This document shows positions 33,562 to 42,897 of a stretch of 64,000 nucleotides of DNA, piece after piece (position 1 is the first letter of the stretch; the number at the start of each line of letters is the position of its first letter). The notes under the pieces were generated by a model, which searched no databases, was not told where the DNA came from, and saw only the letters and a list, made by a program, of their open reading frames with translations. The DNA comes from an uncultured Christensenella sp. (lineage in GTDB: Bacteria > Bacillota > Clostridia > Christensenellales > Borkfalkiaceae): assembly GCA_910585235.1 (NCBI GenBank), contig CAJUCM010000004.1, forward strand, positions 3,244 through 67,243, written 5' to 3'. The translations under genes and the position numbers were made by a program.

Positions 33562-36198
33562 ATGACAAAGAGAAAGACAGCCGGTTTTGTTGCGGGACTG
33601 TTCGCATTTGCGGCGGCGACCGCGGGTACGACGTTGGCGCTGACGGAAATGCCGAAGGCGGAGGCGTTTGCCGACAGTCCGTTCTTCGTGACGGAAGCGA
33701 CCTACGACACGACGGGGATCGAAGGTTGGTATGGTGTCCCTGAAAATGTGCAGGGACAGGATAATTTCTTTGCCCTTTACGGAAAAGCGGATGGAACGTA
33801 TGCGGAAATGACCTCGCAAACAACTCCGCATGAAGACGGGGTAAGGTATTATTGGCAGGGAGCGAATACTTGGAATCAGCTTAATTGGCGGCAGGATTTC
33901 GGACCCGACAGTGGAGACGATGCCATTCTTGGCTGGCGCGCGCCGTTCAACGGAACGGTTGCATTTCAGGGAAAGGTCACAATGGACAAAAACGAAAATT
34001 CCGACGGAATTATTCTCAAAGTTCATACTCGCAAGTCGCCGACCGATCCTGCAAAAGAGTTATATAAACAAACATATACGGAATCTTTTACGACTTATTT
34101 TAGCGGCGAAGCATTTACGGTTACGAGCGGACAAATTTACTTTTTCTCGATTGATCAGAACGTAACTTCCGCCTATGACGGCGCAAAAATGTTCTTAAAA
34201 GCGAGCTTTACCAAGGATGAGGCGAATCCCGGAACGGAATCTACGGGCGGCGTTCTGCCCCAGCCCGACGAGCACCCCGAAGCGTGTATCTTCAACAATT
34301 ATCCCAACTATACGCTCGGTGCAAAAGAAGAGTACTTTTTCGCTCCTAAGACACAGGGCGAGAATAACGCATGGATTCTGTATGGTAAAGCGGATAAAAC
34401 ATATTTTGAAATGACGACGACCGGTACGGACGGCAATACGTGGCTGGGTAGTGCAGAGGGCAACGGAGCATATTGGAGACAGGAGTATTATCCTGGCGAG
34501 ACGGACGATATAATTCTCGCTTGGCGCGCGCCTTTTAACGGCACGGTGAAGTTCACCGGCAAGATTTTTAAGGAGAGCATGGCGGGATCGGACGGCGTGC
34601 GTATCAAGGCATACAACCGCAAGAGCCTGAACGTTGACCCCGAAGAAATTTATAATCGTGCGTTCACTGACGTATTTACGATTTATTTCAACGGGTGCGA
34701 TATTAACGTCGTGAGCGGGGAAATTTATTACTTTGCAGTCGATGCAAATGGAACAAAAGATCACGATAAAACGAACATTTTGCTGAAAGCGGAGTTTACG
34801 AAAAACGATGCCGATCCCGGCGAGGAAGCGAGCGGAGGCATTGTCCCCGAACTCAAAGGAGACCCGTCGTGTATCTTTAACGAAAAACCCGGATACGTTC
34901 TCGGCGGAAAGGAAGAATATTATGCTGCGCCCACGGAGCAGGGAGAGGACTATCGCTGGGTTCTGTACGGAAAGGTCGATAACCTTTATTCGGAGATGAC
35001 ACCGAATCCGGATCATGCAATTGACGGCACGGGTAATCACTGGAAGGGAGCGAGTACGTGGAATCAAATAAATTGGAGACAGGAATGCGGACCCGACGGC
35101 GGGGACGATGTGATCTTTGCCTGGCGCGCACCCTTCAACGGCACGGTCAAATTTACGGGCAAGATCTTTAAGTCGGATATGACGGGGTCGGACGGCGTCA
35201 GGATCAAATCGTACAACCGCAAGAGTTTGCTTGTAGAACCCGAAGAAATCTACAACGAAACGTTTACCGAAGCGTTCACAATTTATTTCAACGGTTGCGA
35301 CATCGAAGTGAAGAGCGGAGAAATTTACTACTTTGCGATCGACCAGTACAAGAGTTCCGCGTTTGATACGACGCATTGCTGGTGGAAAGTAGAATTTACG
35401 AAAGACGAAACAAATCCCGGCGAAGAGGCGAGCAAGGAGATCGGCGCGCGCGAGATCGACTATACGGGTTATTTCGGCACCGAGCAGGGTGAAAACGGTT
35501 GGTTCTATGCGCAGGGCACGCCTGAAAAGTATGCGTTTATGGAATACGGCGTCAATAAAAATTCGGGCGAACTCTGCTGGAACGGCGTGGACGACTGGCA
35601 CAGAATTTCCGCCGCCAACATGGCGCCCGGAACGAAGTTCGGCACAATGCGCATTTACGTCGTTCCCAAGGACGGCATGATCTCGATCGAGGGCGCAATC
35701 GCCAAGACGAGTTCGGGCGGCGACGGCATGAACGTGAAAATTTACTTCAAGGGCGAGGCGGTGTTCGAGCACGCGTTCGGCGCGGACGAATCCTCCGTAG
35801 CGTTGCCCAAATCCCTGAAATATCTCGAAGCGAAAGCGGGCGATCTCGTCGTCTTCTATACGGACTGCGGCGGGAACGGAAGCAACGCTTACGACAACGC
35901 GACTTTTGCCTGCGAGATCTTTACCGAGAGCGAAACGGGCGAAGCGGTTGAAAATCCCGAATCCTTTTTAAGTCCCGTCAGCAAGCTCGAACTGCAAGGC
36001 GTGAATATGCCCGAACACGAGCTTGACGAGAACGAGGACTACACGGACGAAGAGACGGGCTGTAACGGCTCGGTGGCGCTCGGCGCGGGCAGCGCTCTGG
36101 CGATCGCGGCGGCAGCGCTCGGTTGCTTTGCGATCGGAAAGAGGAACGGCGCAAAGAAAACGGATCGCAAAAATTCCGGCAAGGGAGGAAAGGTATGA
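33562..36198 (+). CDS. Exported protein with four tandem modules and membrane tail
   Basis: An 878-residue exported protein with a family I do not recognise. After a signal peptide (about 1-38) come four related modules of 160-190 residues, about 45-223, 241-420, 434-623 and a divergent fourth at 633-790. Modules 1-3 share a W-x-x-x-x-x-W-R-Q core, an 'A-W-R-A-P-F-N-G-T-V-K-F-x-G-K' strand, a SDGVRIKxYNRKS turn, an IYFNGCDI strand and a final EFTKDxxNPG linker. The pattern of aromatic residues and strands suggests carbohydrate-binding beta-sandwiches. The C-terminus has an acidic linker, a GCNGS motif, one hydrophobic helix (about 835-857) and a basic tail. The next gene encodes a single copy of the same module. 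Parts of modules 1-3 are AT-richer than the flanking genes. Confidence 0.65.
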   Translation: MTKRKTAGFVAGLFAFAAATAGTTLALTEMPKAEAFADSPFFVTEATYDTTGIEGWYGVPENVQGQDNFFALYGKADGTYAEMTSQTTPHEDGVRYYWQGANTWNQLNWRQDFGPDSGDDAILGWRAPFNGTVAFQGKVTMDKNENSDGIILKVHTRKSPTDPAKELYKQTYTESFTTYFSGEAFTVTSGQIYFFSIDQNVTSAYDGAKMFLKASFTKDEANPGTESTGGVLPQPDEHPEACIFNNYPNYTLGAKEEYFFAPKTQGENNAWILYGKADKTYFEMTTTGTDGNTWLGSAEGNGAYWRQEYYPGETDDIILAWRAPFNGTVKFTGKIFKESMAGSDGVRIKAYNRKSLNVDPEEIYNRAFTDVFTIYFNGCDINVVSGEIYYFAVDANGTKDHDKTNILLKAEFTKNDADPGEEASGGIVPELKGDPSCIFNEKPGYVLGGKEEYYAAPTEQGEDYRWVLYGKVDNLYSEMTPNPDHAIDGTGNHWKGASTWNQINWRQECGPDGGDDVIFAWRAPFNGTVKFTGKIFKSDMTGSDGVRIKSYNRKSLLVEPEEIYNETFTEAFTIYFNGCDIEVKSGEIYYFAIDQYKSSAFDTTHCWWKVEFTKDETNPGEEASKEIGAREIDYTGYFGTEQGENGWFYAQGTPEKYAFMEYGVNKNSGELCWNGVDDWHRISAANMAPGTKFGTMRIYVVPKDGMISIEGAIAKTSSGGDGMNVKIYFKGEAVFEHAFGADESSVALPKSLKYLEAKAGDLVVFYTDCGGNGSNAYDNATFACEIFTESETGEAVENPESFLSPVSKLELQGVNMPEHELDENEDYTDEETGCNGSVALGAGSALAIAAAALGCFAIGKRNGAKKTDRKNSGKGGKV

Positions 36199-36788
36199 AA
36201 AAGAGATTCATAAAGACGGCGGCGCTCGCGTGCGCCGCGGTGACGGCGATCGCACTGTGCGCGTGCGGAAAGGACGGAAACGACAATGAGGGCGCAAACG
36301 GCGTGGATACGCGCGTATATAACAACGTGCAGGACTTCTCCTCGTTGCAGGGCTGGAACGGCTGGTACTATCTGTACCGCGATTCCATGGGCGAGATATA
36401 CAAGATGACGTTCGATCTGGACGGCGGACGCTGGAACGGCAGGGACTTCTACTGCTACAACGCGGTCGGCGAACAGCACCCCGGCAACAACACGGAGACG
36501 ATCATCGGCTGGAAAGCGAGCGTGAACGGCACGGTGAAAGTCAGCGGAAACGTCGTCAGAAATCCCGCCGATTGGAGCGGGGACGGTGTGTTCTACTATG
36601 TGACGCTGAACGAAAACGACGAGGACTATCTGTACAGCACGCTCATAGACCCGCTCGAAAGAACGCCTTACGAATTTGCGTTTGAGGCGGAAGTCAAGGC
36701 GGGCGACATGATCTATTTTTGCATCAACCTGAATGCGAACAACTCGTTCGACAGCACTTGCAGCAATATTACGATTGAATACAAATAA
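36195..36788 (+). CDS. Single-module lipoprotein related to the upstream tandem-module protein
   Basis: Exported lipoprotein of 197 residues, lipobox LCAC (Cys24). The mature part is one copy of the module found four times in the preceding protein: WNGWYYLYRD, a GWKASVNGTVKVSGNVV strand matching the AWRAPFNGTVKFTGK strand upstream, then SGDGVFYYV and AGDMIYFCINLN in the same order. The start at 36195 overlaps the stop of the upstream gene (ATGA); the longer frame from 36123 only adds sequence that overlaps that gene. It likely binds the same glycan at the membrane surface; no catalytic residues are evident. Confidence 0.7.
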   Translation: MKKRFIKTAALACAAVTAIALCACGKDGNDNEGANGVDTRVYNNVQDFSSLQGWNGWYYLYRDSMGEIYKMTFDLDGGRWNGRDFYCYNAVGEQHPGNNTETIIGWKASVNGTVKVSGNVVRNPADWSGDGVFYYVTLNENDEDYLYSTLIDPLERTPYEFAFEAEVKAGDMIYFCINLNANNSFDSTCSNITIEYK

Positions 36789-36799
36789 GAAAGAAGTAT

Positions 36800-38902
36800 A
36801 TGGAATACCGTATTTTTCAATTTGACGGAACGGCGATCGTGTTCGCCGAAGTGAAGGGCGTGGCGGTCATGACCGTTGTTCCGTCGGATATGACGGAAAT
36901 GATCTGCCCGGAAAAGATGACGGGCGTCGATCCGTTCGGAAACGACCGCCCCGAAAGCGCGGTGCAGGTTGCCGTTTCGGGCGACGTTCTATCCCGCGGG
37001 TTCGCCGCGGGCAGAACGCTTCGCAACGGGGAGCTTTCCCTCCGCTGGGGAATGCCCGAATTTGACTATCGGGACGGGGACGGGGAGGTTTTGCTCACCG
37101 CCGCTTACAAATCGAAAGAGGGGCTTGTCTTTCGCCAGCACTTCCGCACGGTCAAGGGGACGGGCGTCGTCGAGACGTTTGCCGAAACTGAAAACCGCAC
37201 GGGAGAGGAAGTCGTTTTAGAGAGCGCTCCCACCTTTTTGCTGACGCGGCTTTCGCCGTTCGTAAAGTTCAACGACGAGGCGGATATTCTCATTCACAAA
37301 CTGCGGAGCTATTGGAGCGCCGAGGGGGTTCTCGATTCCGCTTCCCCCGCCGATTATATGTTGGAAGATTCGTGGAGCGGGCTCGGAATGCGTCTTGAAA
37401 AGATCGGTCAGCTCGGCTCCATGCCCGCGAACGGGTATCTGCCCTGGGTCGCGGTGGAGGACAGAACGCACGGCTGTACCTGGGCGGTCAGCCTCGAAGC
37501 GCCCGCTTCCTGGCAGATCGAGATCGCCAACGTATATAACGCGATCTCCCTCTGCGGCGGGCAGGCGGATTTCAACTACGGACACTGGGAAAAGAAGCTC
37601 GGCGACGGGGAATGCTTCCGCACGAAAAAAGCCCGCCTTGCGTGCGTCAGGGGCGCGCTCGGACGCGCGGCGCAGACGCTCGTGCATTACGTTGAAAAGA
37701 CGGAGACGTTTCTTCCGTCCGAGGAGTCTCTTCCCGTACTGTACAACGAGTACTGCTATTCCTGGGGAAAGCCCGACTACGAAACGGTCAAAAAACTGTT
37801 GCCTATCTGCAAGGAACTCGGCGTCTCCTATTTCGTCGTGGATGCGGGCTGGTACTGCAAGAACGGCAACTGGGAGGCGGTAGGAGACTGGGACGTCAAC
37901 TACGACCTCTTCCCGAACGGCTTGAAAGCGTACGCCGACCTCTGCAAAGAGTACGGGATGCGCGCGGGGATCTGGATGGAATTTGAAAACGCGAGCGCGG
38001 ACGCGCCCGTCGTAAAAGAACACCCCGACTGGCTTTTAACGTACAAGGGCAAAACGATCTGGCACGGCGACAGGTGTATGCTCGATCTGAGGAAAAAAGA
38101 AGTGCGCGAGTACCTGCACGGGAAAGTGACGGAAATGCTTTTATCGTCGGGAATCCGCTATATCAAGATCGACTACAACGAAACGATCGGTCTCGGTGCG
38201 GACGGCGCGGAATCCTACGGCGAGGGACTTCGGCAGCAGGCGGAGGCGGCGCAGGAATTTTTCGTGTCGCTCAAACGGGAAGTTCCCGATCTGGTGCTGG
38301 AAATTTGCTCGTCGGGCGGAATGCGGCACGAGGCGAGCTGGCTTGCCTTAGGGGATATGTGCTCTTTTTCGGACGCGCACGAGGGTCCCGAAGGCGCGGT
38401 CATCGCGTGCAATCTTCACCGCTATATGCCGCCGCGCAAAATGCAGATATGGGCGACGGTCAAGAGCGACTACGGCTATGACGAGACTGTTTTCACGATG
38501 GTCAAGAGTATGCTCGGCAGAGTTTGCCTGAGCGGGAAAGTATTCGACCGCGAGGAGAACATTCTCTCCGCGATTCGCGACGGGATACGCTTCTACGGGG
38601 AAATCAAGGATATTGTCCGCGACGGCGACACCGTGAACATTTCGTCGGAGAATATCTCGTCCTACCGCGACATTCACGGCACTCAGACGCTCGACCGCGT
38701 TTCGGCGGACGGAACGAAAATGCTTCGCTATCTCTTTATTATCGGAAAGCCGAACGCAAAGATCGCGTCCGCATTGCCGGAGGGATTCAAGGTCGCAAAA
38801 TCGTACGGCAATATCGCGTTGAAAGAAAAGAAAGGCAGGCTGGTCGCAACCGCGCCCGATAACGGTATGGCGGGCGCCGTGATCCTGCTTGAAAAGGTGT
38901 GA
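36800..38902 (+). CDS. GH36 alpha-galactosidase
   Basis: Cytoplasmic enzyme of 700 residues, no signal peptide. An N-terminal beta-sandwich (about 1-300) is followed by the catalytic barrel. FVVDAGWYCKNGNWEAVGDW binds substrate, YIKIDYNE holds the nucleophile Asp458 and SFSDAHEG the acid/base Asp525, all normal for family 36. Family members remove terminal alpha-galactose, some alpha-N-acetylgalactosamine. It would work on oligosaccharides brought in by the LplB/YtcP importer. Ribosome binding site is weak (GAAAGAAG), and the gene follows the lipoprotein gene by 11 bases. Confidence 0.9.
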   Translation: MEYRIFQFDGTAIVFAEVKGVAVMTVVPSDMTEMICPEKMTGVDPFGNDRPESAVQVAVSGDVLSRGFAAGRTLRNGELSLRWGMPEFDYRDGDGEVLLTAAYKSKEGLVFRQHFRTVKGTGVVETFAETENRTGEEVVLESAPTFLLTRLSPFVKFNDEADILIHKLRSYWSAEGVLDSASPADYMLEDSWSGLGMRLEKIGQLGSMPANGYLPWVAVEDRTHGCTWAVSLEAPASWQIEIANVYNAISLCGGQADFNYGHWEKKLGDGECFRTKKARLACVRGALGRAAQTLVHYVEKTETFLPSEESLPVLYNEYCYSWGKPDYETVKKLLPICKELGVSYFVVDAGWYCKNGNWEAVGDWDVNYDLFPNGLKAYADLCKEYGMRAGIWMEFENASADAPVVKEHPDWLLTYKGKTIWHGDRCMLDLRKKEVREYLHGKVTEMLLSSGIRYIKIDYNETIGLGADGAESYGEGLRQQAEAAQEFFVSLKREVPDLVLEICSSGGMRHEASWLALGDMCSFSDAHEGPEGAVIACNLHRYMPPRKMQIWATVKSDYGYDETVFTMVKSMLGRVCLSGKVFDREENILSAIRDGIRFYGEIKDIVRDGDTVNISSENISSYRDIHGTQTLDRVSADGTKMLRYLFIIGKPNAKIASALPEGFKVAKSYGNIALKEKKGRLVATAPDNGMAGAVILLEKV

Positions 38903-38903
38903 C

Positions 38904-39755
38904 ATGAAACGCAACGATATTTATATGCGCGATCCGTTTCTCTTTGTCGAGGACGGGGTCGGGTATCTTGTCGGCTCGACGGACGAACAGTGCTGGGCGG
39001 GAGAAGCGGGCGGATTTTCGGGATACCGCACGACCGATCTTGAAAACTTCGAGGGACCGTTCGAGCTGTTCAGGCGGACGGACGATTTTTGGGCAAACGA
39101 GAATTTCTGGGCGCCGGAGATCCACGCCTACGGCGGAAAATATTATATGTTCGCCTCGTTCTGGCGGAAGGGGAGAAAACGCGCGACGCAGGCGCTCGTG
39201 TGCGACACTCCTTTCGGGAAATACGTACCCAAGGCAAGACCGTTCACTCCCCCCGAATGGGATTGCCTTGACGGTACCTTTTACGAGGAGGACGGCGTTC
39301 CCTACACGGTGTTCTGCCATGAATGGACGGATTGTTCGGACGGAGAGATCTGTCTCGGCAGGCTCAACGCGGAATTTGACGGACTCGTCGGAGAGGCGCA
39401 ACTGTTATTCCGCGCGAGCGAAGCGCCCTGGGTGCGTTCGCACAACGGCAAGGATTTTATCACGGACGCGCCGTTCCTGTTTCCGTTGAAGAGCGGAAAG
39501 CTCCTGATGCTGTGGTCGAGCTGCGGGGAAAAGGGTTATGCGTTGGGGACGGCGGTCTCCGAAAACGGAATCAAGGGACCCTGGAAACAGAGCGCGGAAC
39601 CGCTCTTTGCGGAGGACGGCGGACACGGAATGATTTTCCGATGGAAGGGCAAACATTATCTGAGCCTGCACGCGCCCAACGCTCCGCACATGAGCGAGCG
39701 GGCAAGGTTCTGCGAAATAGAAGAAAAAGAGGATACGATTATTCTCAAAAAATAA
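38904..39755 (+). CDS. GH43-like five-bladed beta-propeller glycosidase
   Basis: Cytoplasmic protein of 283 residues. The motif YMRDPFLF gives the general-base Asp10, NFWAPEIHAYGGKYYMF is the second-blade signature, LDGTFYEEDG the pKa-modulating Asp123, and SEAPWV a candidate acid Glu173. Family 43 covers arabinofuranosidases, xylosidases and galactosidases. The ATG at 38904 starts one base after the GH36 stop codon; a TTG start inside the GH36 gene is less likely. Its presence with GH36 suggests a substrate bearing both alpha-galactose and arabinose or beta-galactose side chains, such as a pectic or arabinogalactan fragment (inference). Confidence 0.85.
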   Translation: MKRNDIYMRDPFLFVEDGVGYLVGSTDEQCWAGEAGGFSGYRTTDLENFEGPFELFRRTDDFWANENFWAPEIHAYGGKYYMFASFWRKGRKRATQALVCDTPFGKYVPKARPFTPPEWDCLDGTFYEEDGVPYTVFCHEWTDCSDGEICLGRLNAEFDGLVGEAQLLFRASEAPWVRSHNGKDFITDAPFLFPLKSGKLLMLWSSCGEKGYALGTAVSENGIKGPWKQSAEPLFAEDGGHGMIFRWKGKHYLSLHAPNAPHMSERARFCEIEEKEDTIILKK

Positions 39756-39766
39756 GGGAGGTTAAC

Positions 39767-41791
39767 ATGAAAAAAATTACGAAAAAGGCGGTGTCGTTAC
39801 TTATGGGAATGACGTTGGTTATGCCGGTGCTTGCGGGCTGCGGAGGCGGAGACAAGGCGGGAAACGCCGAAGTGGATTTTTCCGAGAAGGACGGGGTTGC
39901 CGTACAGAATCTGAAAAAGTTCGATAACTTTACTTCGACTTGGGCATGGGTCGGCGAGCAGACGGGTACGACGGACGCGAAGATCCTCAACACCACGCCC
40001 GCACTCGACGAGATCAAAGCGGAAAATCTGAGATTCGATCTCTTTATGGGTTACAACGGTCTCGGCTACGAGATCGGAAGAGGCGAGGATAAAAAAGGTC
40101 TTACGGACGAAGAGTATGCCCAGACCATGCAGGTCGTAAACAAGCTCAAAGAGAACAACGTCTCGCCCTATGTGACCTACTTTGCCGCGCCCGAATATTG
40201 CGGGTCGAACTGGAAGAAAATCGACGACCTTGCAAAGTGGGAAGAAATCTGCGAAAATATCGCAAAATATTTCAAAAATAACGGCGTCCGCCTCGGCGGG
40301 CACGAGGTGTGGAACGAACCCGACTTTAACGGCAGTTTCTTCGCGGGCGACTGGATCGATTATATCGACGCCTATCTTGCGGGAGCGAGAGGGATCCGTA
40401 AGGGCAATCCCGACGCGACCGTCGTCGGCATGAGCGTTGCGTATCCCGAAAGAGCGTGCAACAACAAGACGACCGGTAGCGACGGCGTCAAGACGGACTT
40501 CCAGCGCTTTATCGAAAAAACGAGCGAAGCGGATATGCTCCCCGACGCGATCAGCTGGCACTACTACGGCAGGCAGGGTCAGATTTCGGGAAGAGAGGAC
40601 GTGAGCGAAAACCTGTCCTCCTACCTCAACCCCATGCGTTCTTCTTTACAGGGCTATCAGAACGGCACGCACCCCGACCTCGAAGAGGGTACGAGCTATC
40701 CCGAACTCGAAACCATGCAGCAGCACCTCAACGAATTCAATATCTATCAGCCCTCGGTGGACGCGATCTATCAGACGGTGGAAATGCTCCCCGGAATGTT
40801 CTATGCGTTCGACGAACTGCTTGCGGCGACCGACGTGACCCGCGTCGGCTGGGCGGCTCTCGTCGGAGAGAAGAACGGAAAACTCAGCTACGATCTGATC
40901 GACGGACAGTCCCTTCAACGCTATCCCGCCTATCACGCGCTCTGGATGTACGCGCATCTGCCCGTTGACAGAGTGAGCGTCGATCTCAAAAACGACAACC
41001 TCGGCACCATGGCGGGCGCGGACTCGCACCGCGCGGGAATGATCGTCTATAACAAGGGGAATAAGGAAGAGAAGATAAACGTCACCTTAAAAAATCTTCC
41101 CTTTGCAAAGGGCGATCTCGACGTATATCTCGTAGACGAGGATCATTACAGCTATACGACGCAGAACGCGCCCCTTAAAGTGAGAGAGCGCAGGGACGTT
41201 GCGACGGAGGGATTGGAAGTCCGCATGACGCTCAAACCCAATTCCGCCTACTATATCGAAGTCAACGATCCGAACGGAAAGTCTGATACCGACGATTACG
41301 CAAAGGTCGGCGACGTCGTCCGCAAAGATTACTGGTACTACGAGCGCGGCAACAATTTCCCGTATGCGGATATTCACGAGAACAGCTTTACGGCGCACGT
41401 CGGCATGGCGGGCAAGGCGGAGGGCAAGTCCGCGGTGGCGGTCACGCTCGACGGCATGAAAGATAAAAACGGGCTCAACGTGAAATACGAAACCTGGGGG
41501 AATCCTACGGCGGGCGCAAGCTCCGCGCTCGGCGTGAGAGTGGATTACTGCAAGGCGGACGGAACGTACGAATCGGGCAAACTGTATGCGGTCGGCACGT
41601 TCGCGGCAAATCCCGAAACGCCGTTCTCCCACAGCGCGGCTTCCGAGGTCGTGTCCATGGGAACGGACGGAAGTTATTCGCTCGATTTCTCGGACGCTCC
41701 CGCAGGCTGGAACGGAAGGATCAGACTGACCTATCTCATTCAGGACGCGGGCGTCGGCGCCACGGCAAAATTCATCGTACGCGCAAACTGA
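39767..41791 (+). CDS. GH39-like clan-A glycosidase lipoprotein
   Basis: Exported hydrolase of 674 residues, lipobox LAGC (Cys25). The catalytic barrel (about 40-430) contains HEVWNEPDF with acid/base Glu184, as in GH39 and other clan-A families, preceded by NLRFDLFMGYNG and followed by AISWHYYG. I could not place the nucleophile with certainty. The C-terminal region (about 440-674) is a beta-rich domain with ALPVDRVSV-like and final LTYLIQDAG strands that may bind carbohydrate. The start is set at 39767, after GGGAGG; a longer frame from 39512 merely runs through the GH43 gene. Last gene of the third operon; it would attack the polymer outside the cell. Confidence 0.75.
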   Translation: MKKITKKAVSLLMGMTLVMPVLAGCGGGDKAGNAEVDFSEKDGVAVQNLKKFDNFTSTWAWVGEQTGTTDAKILNTTPALDEIKAENLRFDLFMGYNGLGYEIGRGEDKKGLTDEEYAQTMQVVNKLKENNVSPYVTYFAAPEYCGSNWKKIDDLAKWEEICENIAKYFKNNGVRLGGHEVWNEPDFNGSFFAGDWIDYIDAYLAGARGIRKGNPDATVVGMSVAYPERACNNKTTGSDGVKTDFQRFIEKTSEADMLPDAISWHYYGRQGQISGREDVSENLSSYLNPMRSSLQGYQNGTHPDLEEGTSYPELETMQQHLNEFNIYQPSVDAIYQTVEMLPGMFYAFDELLAATDVTRVGWAALVGEKNGKLSYDLIDGQSLQRYPAYHALWMYAHLPVDRVSVDLKNDNLGTMAGADSHRAGMIVYNKGNKEEKINVTLKNLPFAKGDLDVYLVDEDHYSYTTQNAPLKVRERRDVATEGLEVRMTLKPNSAYYIEVNDPNGKSDTDDYAKVGDVVRKDYWYYERGNNFPYADIHENSFTAHVGMAGKAEGKSAVAVTLDGMKDKNGLNVKYETWGNPTAGASSALGVRVDYCKADGTYESGKLYAVGTFAANPETPFSHSAASEVVSMGTDGSYSLDFSDAPAGWNGRIRLTYLIQDAGVGATAKFIVRAN

Positions 41792-41799
41792 AAAACGGA

Positions 41800-41827
41800 G
41801 ACGGGAGCCGAAAGCTCCCGTCTTTTC
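41800..41827 (+). terminator. Rho-independent terminator
   Basis: GACGGGAGC-CGAAA-GCTCCCGTC followed by TTTT closes the third glycan operon. Confidence 0.85.
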
Positions 41828-41847
41828 CGACGGAATAATTTACCGTC

Positions 41848-41875
41848 TTGCATTTCGGAAAATATGTAGTATAAT
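41848..41875 (+). promoter_or_regulatory. Promoter of the AraC regulator
   Basis: TTGCAT at 41848-41853, 16-base spacer, TATAAT at 41870-41875. The predicted leader contains a nine-base G tract. Confidence 0.55.
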
Positions 41876-41889
41876 AAAAGAAAAAATAC

Positions 41890-41898
41890 GGGGGGGGG
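41890..41898 (+). repeat. Nine-base G tract in a 5' leader
   Basis: GGGGGGGGG lies between the -10 box and the GTG start at 41908, nine bases before it. It may serve as the ribosome binding site and, being a homopolymer, could vary in length. Confidence 0.85.
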
Positions 41899-41907
41899 TG
41901 TATATCG

Positions 41908-42855
41908 GTGACCGTATCGTTAAAAGATCTCAGAAACGAAGCGCTGGAACCAATTTCATATTACATGAAAGCGTTTGACAAAACGTTTTCCATGGATCGG
42001 CACTACCATCCGTATATCGAACTCATGTACTGTCAGAGCGGACAGTTCTGTTTTGAAGTGTGCGAGGCGGGGGAAAACGGAAAGCGCAAATTTGTTACCC
42101 ATAAAATTTCCGCAGGCGAATTTATCATCATAGACGCCATGATCCCGCACCGCATTTACGAGACGGAGGGCGTTATCTACAACATGGAGTTCAAAGTCCG
42201 CAATAAGGCGGAGTACAATCCGTTCGGCGTTTTCGACGTGCTTTCGATCAACTTTTCCACGTTTACGCGGCAGGGCGCCTGGGCGCAGATCGCGCAGGAA
42301 AAGAACGGTTACTGCATTCTCTCGGATATGGAGAACGTGGAGATGTGCTTTCGTATCTTCCTCGAAGAGCTGTTTGACGGAACGAACAGTTTCGAGCAGG
42401 CGTTTGCGGCGCAGGGGAAACTCGTCATGTTGCTTGCGGAAATCGGAAAATGCAAGATGATCGGAAAGCCGAACGGGAGTCTTTGGTATATCCGCCGCAC
42501 GCAGGAATATATCAATCATCATTTTTCCTCCGATATACGCATCGACGATATTGCGGAATTTGTCGGCGTCAGCAAGGCTTATTTGCAGCGCATTTTCCAT
42601 GCCTATACGGGAACGACCATTCTCAAAACGCTCAATTCGGTGCGCGTGGAACGGGCAAAACAAATGCTGATGAGCTCCAACCTGTCCGTCGGTCAGATCG
42701 GCGCGCAGTCGGGATTCCGCAACAGCCAGCACTTCATTTACGAATTCAAATGTTCGGCGGGCGTTACGCCGAGCGAGTACCGCAAAAGACAGCACTATAA
42801 AACGTATAATCACGAAACGATGAATCACGAATCCGATCCCTTTGTGGACGAATAA
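41908..42855 (+). CDS. AraC-family regulator with cupin domain
   Basis: Transcription factor of 315 residues. The N-terminal cupin has DRHYHPYIELMYCQSGQF and a FIIIDAMIPHRIYE strand with the sugar-binding histidines. The C-terminal AraC domain starts near residue 190 (RRTQEYINHHFSSDIRIDDI) and has both helix-turn-helix units (IAEFVGVSKAYLQRIF, then VGQIGAQSGFRNSQHFIYEF). The GTG start at 41908 follows the poly-G tract; an internal ATG at about codon 22 is an alternative but would cut into the cupin. Located right after the GH36/GH43 operon and probably its activator. Confidence 0.85.
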   Translation: MTVSLKDLRNEALEPISYYMKAFDKTFSMDRHYHPYIELMYCQSGQFCFEVCEAGENGKRKFVTHKISAGEFIIIDAMIPHRIYETEGVIYNMEFKVRNKAEYNPFGVFDVLSINFSTFTRQGAWAQIAQEKNGYCILSDMENVEMCFRIFLEELFDGTNSFEQAFAAQGKLVMLLAEIGKCKMIGKPNGSLWYIRRTQEYINHHFSSDIRIDDIAEFVGVSKAYLQRIFHAYTGTTILKTLNSVRVERAKQMLMSSNLSVGQIGAQSGFRNSQHFIYEFKCSAGVTPSEYRKRQHYKTYNHETMNHESDPFVDE

Positions 42856-42894
42856 ATAAGCGCGCCGCCTTGCTTGCAAGGCGGCGCGCTTATT
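42855..42894. terminator. Strong GC-rich terminator
   Basis: AATAAGCGCGCCGCCTT-GCTTGC-AAGGCGGCGCGCTTATT, a perfect 17-bp stem that directly overlaps the AraC stop codon. Confidence 0.85.
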
Positions 42895-42897
42895 TAC

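Noticed and set aside
39512..39766. Upstream extension of the GH39-like gene
   Set aside because: It runs out of frame through the GH43 gene, and a GGGAGG site plus a lipoprotein signal define the start at 39767.
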